A stretch of DNA of 64,000 nucleotides from Pleurocapsa sp. MO_226.B13 (GTDB taxonomy: Bacteria; Cyanobacteriota; Cyanobacteriia; Cyanobacteriales; Xenococcaceae): the NCBI GenBank assembly GCA_030064795.1, contig JASJEI010000005.1, positions 5,903 to 69,902 of the forward strand, given 5' to 3'. Position 1 is the first letter of the stretch. Each line of letters starts with the position of its first letter. The notes under the pieces were generated by a model. It saw nothing but the letters and a program-made list of their open reading frames with translations. It ran no database searches and was not told the origin of the DNA. This document shows positions 1 through 9,996 of this stretch, in pieces. The translations under genes and the position numbers were made by a program.

Positions 1-120
1 TTTCAAACCTTGATAATCGAAAGCAGGATCTAAAGAAAAACCACTTGAGATTTCGGGAGCAACGCGATCGCCTGCTTTTCCAGATACTTGTCTCCCTAAA
101 AAAGAGGCGATACGGACATC
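1..120 (-). other. Unidentified open stretch at the left edge
   Basis: The minus strand is open for about 40 codons from just after a TGA at 121-123 to the window edge. The translation (beginning DVRIASFLGRQ and containing KAGDRVAPEISSG) looks protein-like and contains a HIP1-type site. No ATG start is visible before the stop, so it is either a gene whose true start lies in a rare codon or a remnant. I do not recognise the family. Confidence 0.25.
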
Positions 121-124
121 TCAA

Positions 125-147
125 GGGTCTGAGGTTTCCTCAGACCC
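125..147. repeat. Perfect 10-bp hairpin
   Basis: GGGTCTGAGG and CCTCAGACCC are perfect inverted arms separated by three bases. No clear T-run follows on either strand, so this is more likely a dispersed palindrome than a proven terminator. A similar GAGG/CCTC core occurs near 55.76 kb. Confidence 0.6.
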
Positions 148-216
148 CTTTCACAAGCTCGCGTCACAGGGGTTTCGCTTTGCAAATCGCCCGTACAGTC
201 ATGGGTCATTGATTGT

Positions 217-242
217 TAGGGGCGAACGGTCATTCGCCCTTA
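217..242. repeat. Compact copy of the GTAGGGGCGAACG inverted repeat
   Basis: TAGGGGCGAA and TTCGCCCTTA form inverted arms with one mismatch around a short loop. The same arm sequence bounds the larger element at 50535-50609, so the two probably belong to one dispersed repeat family. It lies just downstream of the CBS-CP12 gene; the rest of 148-300 holds no gene that I can see. Confidence 0.55.
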
Positions 243-300
243 CAGTTCTGGGTTGTACTTCCTTCCTTCTCAACCTATCTATAGCAAGTTTTAAGATCTT

Positions 301-945
301 CTAGACGGGTAGTTCTTCATCTTTCCAAGAATAAGACCAAGAGTCGTATCGCCGAATCTCAGCATCTGGATGTTCTTGACAATATTCTTCAAAAGCGGTT
401 TGTCGGAGTCCTTCTGTACGTTCGTGTGCTTGTTCTGCCTGTAATTCTTCTACTACATCCCAAGCAAAGGCGCAATTGTCGGAGGAAAAACCGTCCTCAG
501 CACAAATTTGGCGAGCCTCGGCAATTTTTTGTTGGATTTTTTCTTCGATTAGAATAGAACTCGGTTGTTCGACAAAATTGCTTTTTAGTAATAGATCGGT
601 TGTGGAGATAATACCCAAAAGTTTGTCTCCAATAATTGGTGCGCGACGTATACCAGTATTGGCAAAAAGCTGGGCAACAGATTTGGTACTGAGATGGGGA
701 TGGACTGCGATACAGGGCTTAGTCATAATTTCACAGACTCGAACTTGTTGGGGGTCTAGTCCTTTGGCTGCTACTTTATAAATAATGTCAGTTTTGGTCA
801 CTATGCCATAGCTATCGGTTTCATCAAGACGCTCGACAATTAAAGAACTCAAGTTATGCTCTTTCATCAACTTAATAGCATTGGCGACTGTAGCAAAACT
901 GCGAATAGTTATGACTTTTTTATTCATAATCTCTGCTGCTTTCAT
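301..945 (-). CDS. CBS-CP12 fusion protein
   Basis: The 214-residue product has two CBS motifs (about residues 1-60 and 70-125) followed by a CP12-like tail from about residue 130. The tail shows the CP12 signature AWDVVEEL, preceded by a Cys pair (ICAED...DNC), and then EEYCQEHPDAE near the C-terminus. CP12 links phosphoribulokinase and GAPDH in the dark, and CBS-CP12 fusions are known from cyanobacteria as adenylate-responsive regulators; that role here is inferred. The second Cys of the usual C-terminal CP12 pair is absent, leaving one Cys there. A CBS-only paralogue lies immediately upstream on the same strand. An AGGGAG ribosome-binding site precedes the ATG. Confidence 0.88.
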   Translation of the reverse strand: MKAAEIMNKKVITIRSFATVANAIKLMKEHNLSSLIVERLDETDSYGIVTKTDIIYKVAAKGLDPQQVRVCEIMTKPCIAVHPHLSTKSVAQLFANTGIRRAPIIGDKLLGIISTTDLLLKSNFVEQPSSILIEEKIQQKIAEARQICAEDGFSSDNCAFAWDVVEELQAEQAHERTEGLRQTAFEEYCQEHPDAEIRRYDSWSYSWKDEELPV

Positions 946-989
946 TTCTTATTTCTCCCTGAATTGTTTACTTACCCGTGACGGCTCGC

Positions 990-1493
990 TTAACCACTAC
1001 ACCAATTGTCATATTCCCTCTCCCACTCCTCAATTTGACCTTCTTTAGTTAGCGATCGCTCTGATGGTAATTCGGGTAACTCCGATCTATTCATAGATAT
1101 AGAGTTAATCTTATCTGGGGTTAAACAATCAGTTTTAGTGAGAATATCGGTTAGTGAAATAACACCTAATAATCGGTCTTGAATTACTGGTGCGGTATGA
1201 ATTTTCGCTCTAGCAAATAATTTAATGATGTGTTCCACAGCTAGATCGGGATTAACGACAATACAAGGTTGGGTCATTACTTCGCGGACATAAGTCGTTT
1301 CGGGGTCTTTGCCGTTGGCGATCGCCTGGGAAATATCGGTTGCGGTTATAATTCCATAAGCATCTTCCTGGTTTGTGCGATCGACAATCAGATCGCGCAA
1401 ACAATATTGCTTCATCAGTCTAGCTGCTTGGGCAATAGTTGCTAAACTATTAACAGTGACTACTTTAGTAGTCATAACATTGGCTGCTTTCAT
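990..1493 (-). CDS. Tandem CBS domain protein
   Basis: This protein of about 167 residues has two CBS motifs that align with those of the downstream CBS-CP12 protein (both begin MKAA, then VMTTKV or IMNKKV). Its C-terminus is short and polar (ending EREYDNWCSG) and has no AWDxVEEL signature, so it is a CBS-only paralogue. CBS pairs usually bind adenosyl ligands; the ligand and target here are unknown. I chose the ATG at 1493, which matches the paralogue's start, over a TTG at 1511. The 44-bp gap to the next gene suggests co-transcription. The pair probably arose by tandem duplication. Confidence 0.85.
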   Translation of the reverse strand: MKAANVMTTKVVTVNSLATIAQAARLMKQYCLRDLIVDRTNQEDAYGIITATDISQAIANGKDPETTYVREVMTQPCIVVNPDLAVEHIIKLFARAKIHTAPVIQDRLLGVISLTDILTKTDCLTPDKINSISMNRSELPELPSERSLTKEGQIEEWEREYDNWCSG

Positions 1494-1644
1494 GAATCTT
1501 CTACTCGACAATACTTTTGTTACTTACAACATAAATAAATAAATTGAAGAATTTGTGAGGAGACAGTGGTTAACAGCGATCGATTTGCCAATTTACTGTC
1601 TTGTTTCGCTATCGTTGAGTTAGTAACTATCTCTGGTAATTATT

Positions 1645-2634
1645 ATGCGGGCAATGATTTTCACGGAGGCAAAACAACCACTACGGAAACAGGACTTACC
1701 CGTACCCAAACCGCAACCTACACAAGTATTGCTTAAGGTTCATGTCTGTGGAGTATGTCGTACCGATTTACACATAATCGATGGCGAACTGACTAAACCA
1801 AAACTTCCCTTAGTATTGGGACATCAAATCGTCGGTACTGTGATTGAAACTGGAGAGAAAGCAACTAAATATTCTTTGGGTACTCGCGTCGGTGTACCTT
1901 GGCTGGGCAAGACTTGCAATTGTTGTCGCTATTGTTTGGCTGGTAAAGAAAACCTTTGCGATCGCGCTTTATTTACAGGCTACAACCTCAATGGGGGTTA
2001 TGCCGAATATACTGTTGCCGATGAGAGTTTTTGTTTTCCCATCCCCGAAGATTTTCCCGACTTACAAGCAGCACCATTATTATGCGCTGGATTGATTGGC
2101 TATCGTTCTTATCGGATGACGGAAGATGCAGCCAAAATTGGTTTTTATGGCTTTGGTGCAGCAGCCCATATTTTAATTCAGGTAGCTAATTATCAAGGCA
2201 AACAAGTGTATGCCTTTACTCGCTCTGGAGATACTCAAGGACAACAGTTTGCCAGAGATCTTGGTGCAGTTTGGGCGGGTGGTTCGGACGAACTACCACC
2301 AGAGGAATTGGATGCAGCAATCATCTTTGCTCCTGTAGGCAAATTAGTTCCCGCTGCTTTAAAAGCAGTGGCTAAAGGTGGCATAGTAGTTTGTGCTGGT
2401 ATTCACATGAGCGATATCCCTAGTTTTCCTTACCAGATTTTATGGGAGGAAAGGAGCTTGCGTTCGGTTGCTAATCTGACTCGCCGAGATGGTGAAGAGT
2501 TTTTAGCTTTAGCCCCGCAAATTCCGATTCACACCGAGGTTACTGCCTTTGCTTTATCTGAGGCAAACGAAGCCCTGAATGCTTTGCGGACTGGCAAGAT
2601 TAATGGTGCTGCTGTGTTAGTAATTGATTCCTAA
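1645..2634 (+). CDS. Zinc-dependent alcohol dehydrogenase family protein
   Basis: This is a 329-residue medium-chain dehydrogenase. It shows the catalytic zinc region CGVCRTDLH and GHQIVG, and the structural zinc loop CNCCRYCLAGKENLC at about residues 90-104. A Rossmann region follows, with IGFYGFGAAAHI in place of the usual GxGxxG. It probably oxidises alcohols or reduces aldehydes with NAD(P); the substrate cannot be told. The 3' end overlaps the convergent photolyase gene by four bases. It is divergent from the CBS genes, with about 150 bp between starts. Confidence 0.88.
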   Translation: MRAMIFTEAKQPLRKQDLPVPKPQPTQVLLKVHVCGVCRTDLHIIDGELTKPKLPLVLGHQIVGTVIETGEKATKYSLGTRVGVPWLGKTCNCCRYCLAGKENLCDRALFTGYNLNGGYAEYTVADESFCFPIPEDFPDLQAAPLLCAGLIGYRSYRMTEDAAKIGFYGFGAAAHILIQVANYQGKQVYAFTRSGDTQGQQFARDLGAVWAGGSDELPPEELDAAIIFAPVGKLVPAALKAVAKGGIVVCAGIHMSDIPSFPYQILWEERSLRSVANLTRRDGEEFLALAPQIPIHTEVTAFALSEANEALNALRTGKINGAAVLVIDS

Positions 2635-4061
2635 TTCTTTTGTTGTTGATATAGTTCCTTAAACTTCCGCTGCTGTTTCTTATGGTCAACAATAGGCTGA
2701 GGATAATCATAACCATCTAGTTCTTCGGCTGGTATTTTGCCCGTAACCAGATATTCTGTCTCCATTGAGCTTATTTCGGGCAACCATTGGCGGATGTATT
2801 CTCCATCTTGGTCGTATTTGGCAGCTTGGGATGCAGGATTAAAAATACGTAGAGGTTTAGGATCCATCCCGCTAGAGGCACTCCATTGCCAACCGCCATT
2901 ATTTGCCGACAAGTCACCATCATAGAGCTTTTGCATAAAATACTTCTCGCCCCAACGCCAGTCGATAATTAAATCTTTAGTTAAAAAACTAGCAACAATC
3001 ATCCGACAACGGTTGTGCATCCAGCCAGTTTCATTTAGCTGTCGCATGGCAGCATCAACTATCGGATAGCCCGTTTTACCTTCACACCAAGCCTGAAATT
3101 TGGTTTCGTCGTTCTCCCAAGGAAAGTCTTTAAATTCATCTCGATAGGACCCTTGGGCTAGTTCGGGAAAGAAAAACATACAGTGTTGATAAAATTCTCG
3201 CCAGGCTAGCTCTTTTTGCCAGGTTATTACTCCATTCTTAGCTTCGTCACTGCGACAGTTTTGGGCAATATCTAGAGTTGCCTGCCAGACGGTACGAATT
3301 CCGATCGCACCAAACTTGAGGGCCGCACTCAACCGGGATGTACCATCGACATAGGGAAAATCGCGTTCCTCATCGTAACAGTAAATTGCGCGATCGCCAA
3401 ATTCTGCTAATCTTTCTTGGGCTGCGGTTTCTCCAGGATCGAGCAACAGAGAAGATTCCCATTCATAGCCCAAATCTTTGGCAGTGGGTAGAGCGATCGC
3501 CCCTGCATCAGTTGCTGTTTTTTCCTCGGCTTTGGTTAATCCTTTTAACTGTTTAATTTCAGGAGCAATGCCTTGTTTATTTTCCTGACTCCAGCTACGC
3601 CAAAAAGGAGTATAAACCTTATAGGGAGAGTCGGAAGACTTGGTAACTATTTCTCCAGGAGCGTGTAATAACTGATCCCAAAAGTTGCTTGTCTTGATGC
3701 CCTTTTCTTTTAAAGCCTCTGTAACCAGGCGATCGCGTTCTTTAGCATAAGGTTCTACATCTAGATTCCAAAATACTGCTTTTGCTTCTAGTGCTGCTGC
3801 TAATTTGGGGATGACTTGTTTCGGTTCGCCCTGAAGAATCAGCAATTGACTGCCATGCTGTTGATAACTCTGCTGTAATTCTTGCAAACAACCAATCATG
3901 TAGGTGACTCTAGCTGGTGCAATGTCGTCGCGATCTAAGATATTAGAATCTAAGCAAAATAGACCAACTACCTGAGAAGCTTGTTCTGCTGCTGCGCTTA
4001 AGCCAAGGTTATCAGAAATTCTGAGATCGCGACGATGCCAAAACAGTATTAAATCGGACAT
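2631..4061 (-). CDS. phr: Deoxyribodipyrimidine photolyase (class I)
   Basis: The 476-residue flavoprotein has an N-terminal photolyase antenna domain (LILFWHRRDLRISDN) and a C-terminal FAD-binding domain. FAD-domain motifs include WQKELAWREFY, GYPIVDAAMRQL, GWMHNRCRMI and the DGDLSANNGGWQWSA signature. Class I CPD photolyases split cyclobutane pyrimidine dimers with blue light; cyanobacterial ones usually carry an 8-HDF antenna, which I infer but cannot see. Length is normal for the family. It converges on the dehydrogenase gene, and its own start is about 70 bp from the CPBP gene stop, on the same strand. Confidence 0.95.
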   Translation of the reverse strand: MSDLILFWHRRDLRISDNLGLSAAAEQASQVVGLFCLDSNILDRDDIAPARVTYMIGCLQELQQSYQQHGSQLLILQGEPKQVIPKLAAALEAKAVFWNLDVEPYAKERDRLVTEALKEKGIKTSNFWDQLLHAPGEIVTKSSDSPYKVYTPFWRSWSQENKQGIAPEIKQLKGLTKAEEKTATDAGAIALPTAKDLGYEWESSLLLDPGETAAQERLAEFGDRAIYCYDEERDFPYVDGTSRLSAALKFGAIGIRTVWQATLDIAQNCRSDEAKNGVITWQKELAWREFYQHCMFFFPELAQGSYRDEFKDFPWENDETKFQAWCEGKTGYPIVDAAMRQLNETGWMHNRCRMIVASFLTKDLIIDWRWGEKYFMQKLYDGDLSANNGGWQWSASSGMDPKPLRIFNPASQAAKYDQDGEYIRQWLPEISSMETEYLVTGKIPAEELDGYDYPQPIVDHKKQQRKFKELYQQQKN

Positions 4062-4129
4062 GGGTTAATTAATGTTTTTCCGTTGTTTATCTTATCGTCT
4101 TTTTAGTTCAGGCGAACTGGCAAACAAAA

Positions 4130-5047
4130 CTATTCTGGAACTGAAGCGATCGCTTTTGCTTGATTAGAGAAATAAGGTAAAGTTTGGTTTGAAGCGGGAA
4201 AACGTTGATAGACAAAGCTCGCTAGAAAAGGCAGTGACACGGCTACCAAGAGCAAACCGACGATCCAGTCTTGACCAGACATTTCATTAGCAGACTCAGT
4301 GATGCTATTATTTTCTTCGGCAAAAGTAGCTAAAAATTGCCCGACAACCACAATGGTATTATTCATAGCATGAGCAATTATCGGAACTACCAAAGTTTTA
4401 GTTTTGAGATACAACAAGGCCCAAACAACTCCCAACATAGAAATACCAATTGGGTTGGGATGCATCAAACCAAAAATTATCGAAGAGATCCAAACTGCGC
4501 TGGCTAGATTCCATTTAGCAGCAAGTCTATGCAAGAGTACACCGCGAAAAATAAATTCTTCAGTAATTGGTGCGATCGCTATATAGTTAATTGTCTCCAA
4601 ACATTTATTAATTATCGGTAAGGCAGATACTTGAGATTCCTGTTCTGATAGTGACTCCATCATTGATTCTAAGAAATCAGGAGCAACCAAAGATAAAAAA
4701 TAAAATAATAATATTGCTGCGCCAGAAGAAAATATTAATAAAATAATTGCTAATCTGAGCAGCGACCACCAAGGATAATTGGGAACTAGTTTGCCAATTA
4801 AATATCGAGGATTGAGCCGAAACTGACGTAATTTTGTCAATAAATAATAACAGAGGCTAATAAAACTGCAAAAATAAAGAATTTGATTGGTTATTGGGTC
4901 TTCAAAATTCGGAAAACTAGGCACAAAATCGGCGACAATTTGATAAACAATCGAAAACCCGATATAAAATAGCAGTAACCAGGCAAATAAATATCTAGAT
5001 TTGATTTTGCTAAAAGCAGCTCGCTCTGATTTTAAAGAATTTGACAT
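4130..5047 (-). CDS. CPBP family intramembrane metalloprotease
   Basis: The protein of about 305 residues has multiple hydrophobic helices and the three CPBP (Abi/Rce1-like) motifs: EEFIFRG, FGLMH and HAMNN, which carry the Glu, His and Asn/His active-site residues. Family members are membrane proteases; some process prenylated or stress-related proteins. The substrate is unknown. I prefer the ATG at 5047 over an upstream GTG at 5062; the evidence for either is modest. Confidence 0.88.
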   Translation of the reverse strand: MSNSLKSERAAFSKIKSRYLFAWLLLFYIGFSIVYQIVADFVPSFPNFEDPITNQILYFCSFISLCYYLLTKLRQFRLNPRYLIGKLVPNYPWWSLLRLAIILLIFSSGAAILLFYFLSLVAPDFLESMMESLSEQESQVSALPIINKCLETINYIAIAPITEEFIFRGVLLHRLAAKWNLASAVWISSIIFGLMHPNPIGISMLGVVWALLYLKTKTLVVPIIAHAMNNTIVVVGQFLATFAEENNSITESANEMSGQDWIVGLLLVAVSLPFLASFVYQRFPASNQTLPYFSNQAKAIASVPE

Positions 5048-5160
5048 AAGACCCGATCCCACGAACTACCCGCGCAGTTAATTCTCGAAAAAATTGGCAG
5101 TATTTACAGTATAAAGGCTAAAACTTCGATCCATTTGTGACCAAAAAATAACTGGAGCGA

Positions 5161-6255
5161 TCATCCTTCGTCGATCTCTTCTAGCTGTCTGTCGTAAATA
5201 TCCTGAAGATTTTGATGTTTAGTTTTACGAGAAATACGACGATATTTTTTGGTTTGCAATTTCGGTTCGTACTGACTTTTACCCGCTCGCTTGACTTTAA
5301 GTTTAATTTTAGATTCCCGATCGGGTTGTTTTTGTAAAGATTCTTGACGAGCGATCGCCTTATCTAAAAAATCAAGATAATACTCATATCGTTCCCAATT
5401 TCCCCTGACTACGCAATTAGGTTCATCACGATGGAGACAATCACTAAACTGACAAGTTCCCGTCTTTAATCTCGCTCTAGCTTCGGGAAAATAATGAGCT
5501 AATTCGCTTGGCATACAGTCCAAGTCGGGCTGGTTGAACCCTGGGCTATCGGCTAATAAACCACCATCGGGAAGCTCAAATAACTCCACATGACGAGTCG
5601 TATGACGACCGCGTTGTAACTTTCCCGATACCTCGCCAACCCGCAAATTTATTGAAGGAATCAACGTTTCGATTAGGCTAGATTTTCCGACTCCACTAGG
5701 CCCTGCGACAATCGTAATCTTGTCCTGTAAATGTTCTAATAAACGAGCGAGACCTAATTCTTCTTTAACACTGACAAAATTAGCAGCGTATCCCCATTTT
5801 TCCAGGCGTTGTTGCCACTGTTGTTGCTCTGTTGGAGTAATTAAGTCACATTTATTCAAACATAAACGGAGTTGTAAAGAAGTAGATTCTGCCTTAATTA
5901 AAAAACGACTTAATTGCCAGGGATCTAAGGTCGGTTCTTCTAGGGCAAAAACCAATAAGATCAGGTCGGCATTAGCTACAGGAGGACGCTTTAGCTCCGT
6001 AGTACGGGGAAGCACTTGAGCGATCGCACCACGGCGATCTTGCCAATCTGGTTCTTCAATTAAAACGCGATCGCCAACCATCACTTTTTGTCCAATTTTT
6101 TTGAGTCGCGTACGACGAGTGCAAAGTAAAAATTGAGTTGAGTGGTTAGTTTGTAATTTAACCTGATAGAAATTAGCCTGGACGGCAACTACTGTTCCCA
6201 ATAGCTCTGGGTCATCAAGGCGATCGCGCTCTTGTTTTGTGCCTGTCAAATCCAA
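5161..6255 (-). CDS. rsgA: Small-subunit ribosome biogenesis GTPase RsgA
   Basis: This 364-residue protein is a circularly permuted GTPase: the G4 motif NKCDL comes before the P-loop GPSGVGKSSL and the G3 motif DSPGF. It has an N-terminal OB fold and a C-terminal zinc site (CQFSDCLHRDEPNC). RsgA helps the last steps of 30S maturation near the decoding centre. The C-terminal tail beyond the zinc domain is long and strongly basic, which may aid rRNA contact. The gene starts five bases after the tusA-like gene stop, so it is probably the last gene of the grpE-dnaK1-dnaJ cluster. Confidence 0.95.
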   Translation of the reverse strand: MDLTGTKQERDRLDDPELLGTVVAVQANFYQVKLQTNHSTQFLLCTRRTRLKKIGQKVMVGDRVLIEEPDWQDRRGAIAQVLPRTTELKRPPVANADLILLVFALEEPTLDPWQLSRFLIKAESTSLQLRLCLNKCDLITPTEQQQWQQRLEKWGYAANFVSVKEELGLARLLEHLQDKITIVAGPSGVGKSSLIETLIPSINLRVGEVSGKLQRGRHTTRHVELFELPDGGLLADSPGFNQPDLDCMPSELAHYFPEARARLKTGTCQFSDCLHRDEPNCVVRGNWERYEYYLDFLDKAIARQESLQKQPDRESKIKLKVKRAGKSQYEPKLQTKKYRRISRKTKHQNLQDIYDRQLEEIDEG

Positions 6256-6260
6256 ATCAC

Positions 6261-6542
6261 TTACGACCTCGCAGGACGACGAACCAACAAAGAAAAAAAG
6301 CCTTGACGTTCGGTCAAAGATTCTAGCTTATATCCTTCCATTTTCAAGCTATCGGGGACTTGTTCGATTGGTTCGCCAGCATCCAGCCAAACCTCTAATA
6401 TAGAGCCGGGGGACATCTGCTCTAGGCGAAGTTTCGTGCGGACAAAATTTATCGGACAGGGGGTACCGCGTAGATCTAGATGAGCATCAGCCAGTTGAGA
6501 GGTAGAATTATCCGTACCTTGGGGAGGATCGACAGAATTCAT
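6261..6542 (-). CDS. TusA/SirA-family sulfurtransferase-like protein
   Basis: The 93-residue protein has the TusA fold signature [16 protein letters not shown], including the CPxx motif whose Cys carries persulfide sulfur in TusA. It could deliver sulfur for tRNA thiolation or another pathway; the partner is not visible. The start codon overlaps the dnaJ stop (ATGA), indicating translational coupling, and rsgA follows five bases later. Its place between a chaperone and a ribosome-assembly GTPase hints at a role in translation or redox stress, but that is inference. Confidence 0.85.
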   Translation of the reverse strand: MNSVDPPQGTDNSTSQLADAHLDLRGTPCPINFVRTKLRLEQMSPGSILEVWLDAGEPIEQVPDSLKMEGYKLESLTERQGFFSLLVRRPARS

Positions 6543-7675
6543 TTTTGAAATAGACCTCCCAAAAATCCTTCTTTATTACCCTTTCCTGTCGATTCTCCTC
6601 TGACGGTAGCTAACTTTTCTAATAGCTCTCTTTCCTCAGAGTTGATTTTAGTAGGAATATTAACTTTAACCGTAATTAAATGATCGCCTCTGCTTACGGG
6701 GTTGCCTAATTTGGGTACGCCTTTACTTTCGAGGGTCAATACCGTATTAGGTTGAGTCCCCGCAGGAATAGTCAGATTTTCTTTCCCGTCTACTGTGTTT
6801 ACTCTTAAATTACAACCTAAAATTGCTTGTAAATAGCTAACGGTAATCTCCGATCTAATGTTAATGCCTTCCCGAACAAATTCTTTATCGGTTTCAACAA
6901 ACAAATAAACATAAAGATCCCCTGGCGAGCCGTTACGCATCCCTGCATCTCCTTCTCCAGAGACCCTGAGACGAGTACCGTTATCAACCCCAGGAGGAAT
7001 AGTAATTTTGAGCTTTTTAGTTTCTTGCAAACGACCCGCACCGTGACAGGTACTGCATTTCTCTTCGATCACCTGTCCAGTACCATTACAGTTGGTACAA
7101 GCAGATACTTGAGCAAAACTACCAAAAGGAGTGCGAGTAGCTCTTCGTACTTGACCGGTACCATTACAAATACTACAGGTCTTAACTCCCGTACCTGGTT
7201 TAGCTCCCGAACCCTTACAGGTTGGGCAGGTTTCTAAATGGGGAATTTTAATTTGCTTTTCGCCACCAAAAACCGCTTCGCGAAAATCTAATTTTAAATC
7301 TAGTCTGAGATCGTCTCCCCGAACGGGGCCATTACGACGACGAGACTGACCCGCTCCCGTACCTACACCACCGCCAAAGCCACTAAAAATAGTTTCAAAG
7401 ATATCGGCAAAACCGCCCATATCACTGTAATCGAATCCTGACGCTCCTGCTGCACCGCCAACCCCAGCTTCGCCAAAGCGATCGTATCTAGCGCGGGTTT
7501 CTGGCTCAGAAAGAACCTCATAAGCACGATTAATTTCTTTAAACTTTTCTTCTGCTCCCGCTTCTTTGTTGACATCGGGATGGTATTGGCGAGCTAAACG
7601 ACGATAAGCACGCTTTAATTCATCTTTATCTACATCGCGGGATACGCCCAGTATTTGATAGTAGTCCCCTGCCAT
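6539..7675 (-). CDS. dnaJ: Chaperone protein DnaJ
   Basis: This is a full-length type I DnaJ of 378 residues. It has a J domain with the HPD motif (YHPDVNK), a Gly/Phe-rich linker (about residues 70-115), and four CxxCxGxG zinc repeats ([32 protein letters not shown]). A C-terminal substrate-binding domain completes it. It stimulates ATP hydrolysis by DnaK and delivers unfolded clients. It lies 162 bp downstream of dnaK1 and overlaps the tusA-like gene by four bases. Confidence 0.96.
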   Translation of the reverse strand: MAGDYYQILGVSRDVDKDELKRAYRRLARQYHPDVNKEAGAEEKFKEINRAYEVLSEPETRARYDRFGEAGVGGAAGASGFDYSDMGGFADIFETIFSGFGGGVGTGAGQSRRRNGPVRGDDLRLDLKLDFREAVFGGEKQIKIPHLETCPTCKGSGAKPGTGVKTCSICNGTGQVRRATRTPFGSFAQVSACTNCNGTGQVIEEKCSTCHGAGRLQETKKLKITIPPGVDNGTRLRVSGEGDAGMRNGSPGDLYVYLFVETDKEFVREGINIRSEITVSYLQAILGCNLRVNTVDGKENLTIPAGTQPNTVLTLESKGVPKLGNPVSRGDHLITVKVNIPTKINSEERELLEKLATVRGESTGKGNKEGFLGGLFQK

Positions 7676-7837
7676 AAAATTTTAATTTTTTCCTATGGTT
7701 TGTCGATCGTTACTTTAGCAAAATCAGAACTAGAAAATATAGTACGGTTACTACTAAGAATTAATATTTCTGATTTGCTTATGTCAAAGTTGTTCCAATG
7801 CCAAATAAACGAATCAATTATTAAAATTCTAGTTCAT

Positions 7838-9835
7838 TTAATCTACTGATTCATAATCATCAAAAGACGTATCATCTAAACCTAGATCGTCACCGCCTTC
7901 AATATTGGCATCGTTGGATACACTCACTACTGCTTTGACACTATTATCCCGAACCATATCCATTTCAGTTTTTGCCTCTGCAAAATCATCATCATCAAAC
8001 ATAAAGGAATCATCGGCATCAGAATTTTTTTGTTGATACACATCCGTACCTATTTCGAGTAGAGTTTGACGTAGGTTTCCTAAAATACCCTCGATCTCAC
8101 TCATGGTGCTGTGAGGATTGTTACAGGCTATTTTAAATTCCTCTTTAATTCTGGCAATTTTAGCTTTAAGCTCATCGCGAATCAAATCACCCTGCTCGCT
8201 GAGGGTCGAATCATAGTTATAGATTAAGTTTTCCGCTTGATTTTTTAATTTGACCAACTCAATGTTGCGACGGTCTTGTTCGGCGAAGTTTTCTGCTTCT
8301 TGGCGCATTCTCTCAACTTCGCTGGCACTTAATCCTCCAGTATTACTGATGGTAATACCTTGTTGTTTGCCAGTGCCTTTATCTTGAGCGGACACCTGTA
8401 AAATTCCGTTAACATCAATCTCAAAAGTGACTTCGATTTGAGGCATCCCTCTGGGGGCGACTGGAATACCCGTGAGTAAGAATTTTCCCAAACTCTTATT
8501 GTCTTTTGCCATCGCTCTTTCCCCTTGAAGAGCGTGAATTTCTACAGTAGTTTGTCCATCGGCTGCGGTAGAAAAAATCTGCGACTTACTAGTTGGTACG
8601 GTAGTATTTTTCTCGATGATTTTAGTAAATACTTCTCCCAAGGTTTCTAAACCAAGAGACAAAGGAGTAATATCTAAGAGCAAGACATCTTCTACTTCAC
8701 CACCCAAAACTCCAGCCTGAATCGCAGCACCAGCAGCGACAGCTTCATCTGGATTGACAGAGCGATCGATTTGCATTCCCTCGAAAACTGTTTGGATTGC
8801 ATTTTGCACGGCAGGAATCCGAGTCGATCCTCCTACCAAAATGATGCGATCGATCTCGTTTGGTTTTAAATCGGCATCTTTAAGTGCCAACTTAACAGGT
8901 TCTAAAGTTTTTTGAATTAGTGCTTTAGATAGTTCTTCAAATTTAGCGCGACTCAACTCCATTTCTATGTGCTTGGGGCCAGTTTCATCGGCAGTGATAA
9001 ATGGCAAATTGATCGAGGTGGTCTGAGCAGTAGAAAGCTCGATCTTGGCTTTTTCTGCTGCTTCTCGCATTCGCTGTAATGCCATTTTATCGGTTCTCAA
9101 GTCAATTTCTTCTTGAGCGTAGAAACTTTTGATCATCCAACGGACAATAACGTTATCAAAATCGTCCCCGCCCAGATGATTGTTTCCCGAAGTCGCTTTA
9201 ACCTCAAAGACACCATTTCCCAATTGCAAAATGGAAACATCAAAAGTACCGCCTCCAAGGTCGAAAACCAAAATATGTTCTTCTCGGCCTTGCTTGTCTA
9301 GACCATACGCTAAAGCAGCAGCGGTAGGTTCGTTAACAATTCGCAGTACCTCCAGACCGGCAATTGTCCCCGCATCCTTAGTTGCTTGTCTTTGAGCATC
9401 TGTAAAGTATGCAGGAACAGTAATTACTACTTCAGTCACCGGTTCGCCTAAAAAGCTTTCCGCATCCGCCTTCAATTTCTGCAAAATCATTGCTGAAATT
9501 TCTTGGGGAGTATAGTTACGATTGCCGATCCGAACATCTACAGTATCGTCCCGACCAGGAACACAATTATAGGGAGTTCGCGATCGCTCTTCCTCTGTAT
9601 CTTCCCATCTACGACCAATAAAACGCTTGATACTATGAACGGTATTTTGAGCGTTCGTAACTGACTGTCTTTTTGCTAGTTGACCTACTAAACGAGTATC
9701 ACCTTTGGCAAATGCCACCATGCTAGGTGTGGTTCGCGCACCTTCGGAGTTGGCAATAACTACAGGCTTGCCTCCTTCAAGCACCGCAACACAACTGTTG
9801 GTAGTTCCCAGGTCAATACCGATAACTTTTGCCAT
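7838..9835 (-). CDS. dnaK1: Chaperone DnaK, DnaK1-type
   Basis: This 665-residue Hsp70 has the ATPase signatures [22 protein letters not shown] and VGGSTRIP, a substrate-binding domain, and a long acidic C-terminus. It resembles cyanobacterial DnaK1 rather than DnaK2, for example in [18 protein letters not shown] and its C-terminal tail, and it sits next to grpE as I recall for Synechocystis dnaK1. It refolds proteins with DnaJ and GrpE. A second Hsp70, the DnaK2 type, lies at 58.1 kb. The paralogue assignment rests on remembered sequence features. Confidence 0.95.
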   Translation of the reverse strand: MAKVIGIDLGTTNSCVAVLEGGKPVVIANSEGARTTPSMVAFAKGDTRLVGQLAKRQSVTNAQNTVHSIKRFIGRRWEDTEEERSRTPYNCVPGRDDTVDVRIGNRNYTPQEISAMILQKLKADAESFLGEPVTEVVITVPAYFTDAQRQATKDAGTIAGLEVLRIVNEPTAAALAYGLDKQGREEHILVFDLGGGTFDVSILQLGNGVFEVKATSGNNHLGGDDFDNVIVRWMIKSFYAQEEIDLRTDKMALQRMREAAEKAKIELSTAQTTSINLPFITADETGPKHIEMELSRAKFEELSKALIQKTLEPVKLALKDADLKPNEIDRIILVGGSTRIPAVQNAIQTVFEGMQIDRSVNPDEAVAAGAAIQAGVLGGEVEDVLLLDITPLSLGLETLGEVFTKIIEKNTTVPTSKSQIFSTAADGQTTVEIHALQGERAMAKDNKSLGKFLLTGIPVAPRGMPQIEVTFEIDVNGILQVSAQDKGTGKQQGITISNTGGLSASEVERMRQEAENFAEQDRRNIELVKLKNQAENLIYNYDSTLSEQGDLIRDELKAKIARIKEEFKIACNNPHSTMSEIEGILGNLRQTLLEIGTDVYQQKNSDADDSFMFDDDDFAEAKTEMDMVRDNSVKAVVSVSNDANIEGGDDLGLDDTSFDDYESVD

Positions 9836-9943
9836 AGTGCTTAGGCAGTAATTTCATATATCTGTAAATTTAAGAAGTCAAACAACAAAATTAAATTAAT
9901 CATCGGCAGATTTTCATGCCGAGTATCGATGCATTCTCAATCG

Positions 9944-9969
9944 ATTCTAAATCCTATGGGCTTTAGAAT
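9944..9969. repeat. Hairpin between grpE and dnaK1
   Basis: ATTCTAAA and TTTAGAAT are perfect 8-bp inverted arms in the 161-bp grpE-dnaK1 spacer. On the minus strand there is no T-run after the stem, so it may be an mRNA-processing or stabilising hairpin rather than a terminator. Confidence 0.45.
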
Positions 9970-9996
9970 TTTCAGGAGCTATGCATTTTTATTGCT

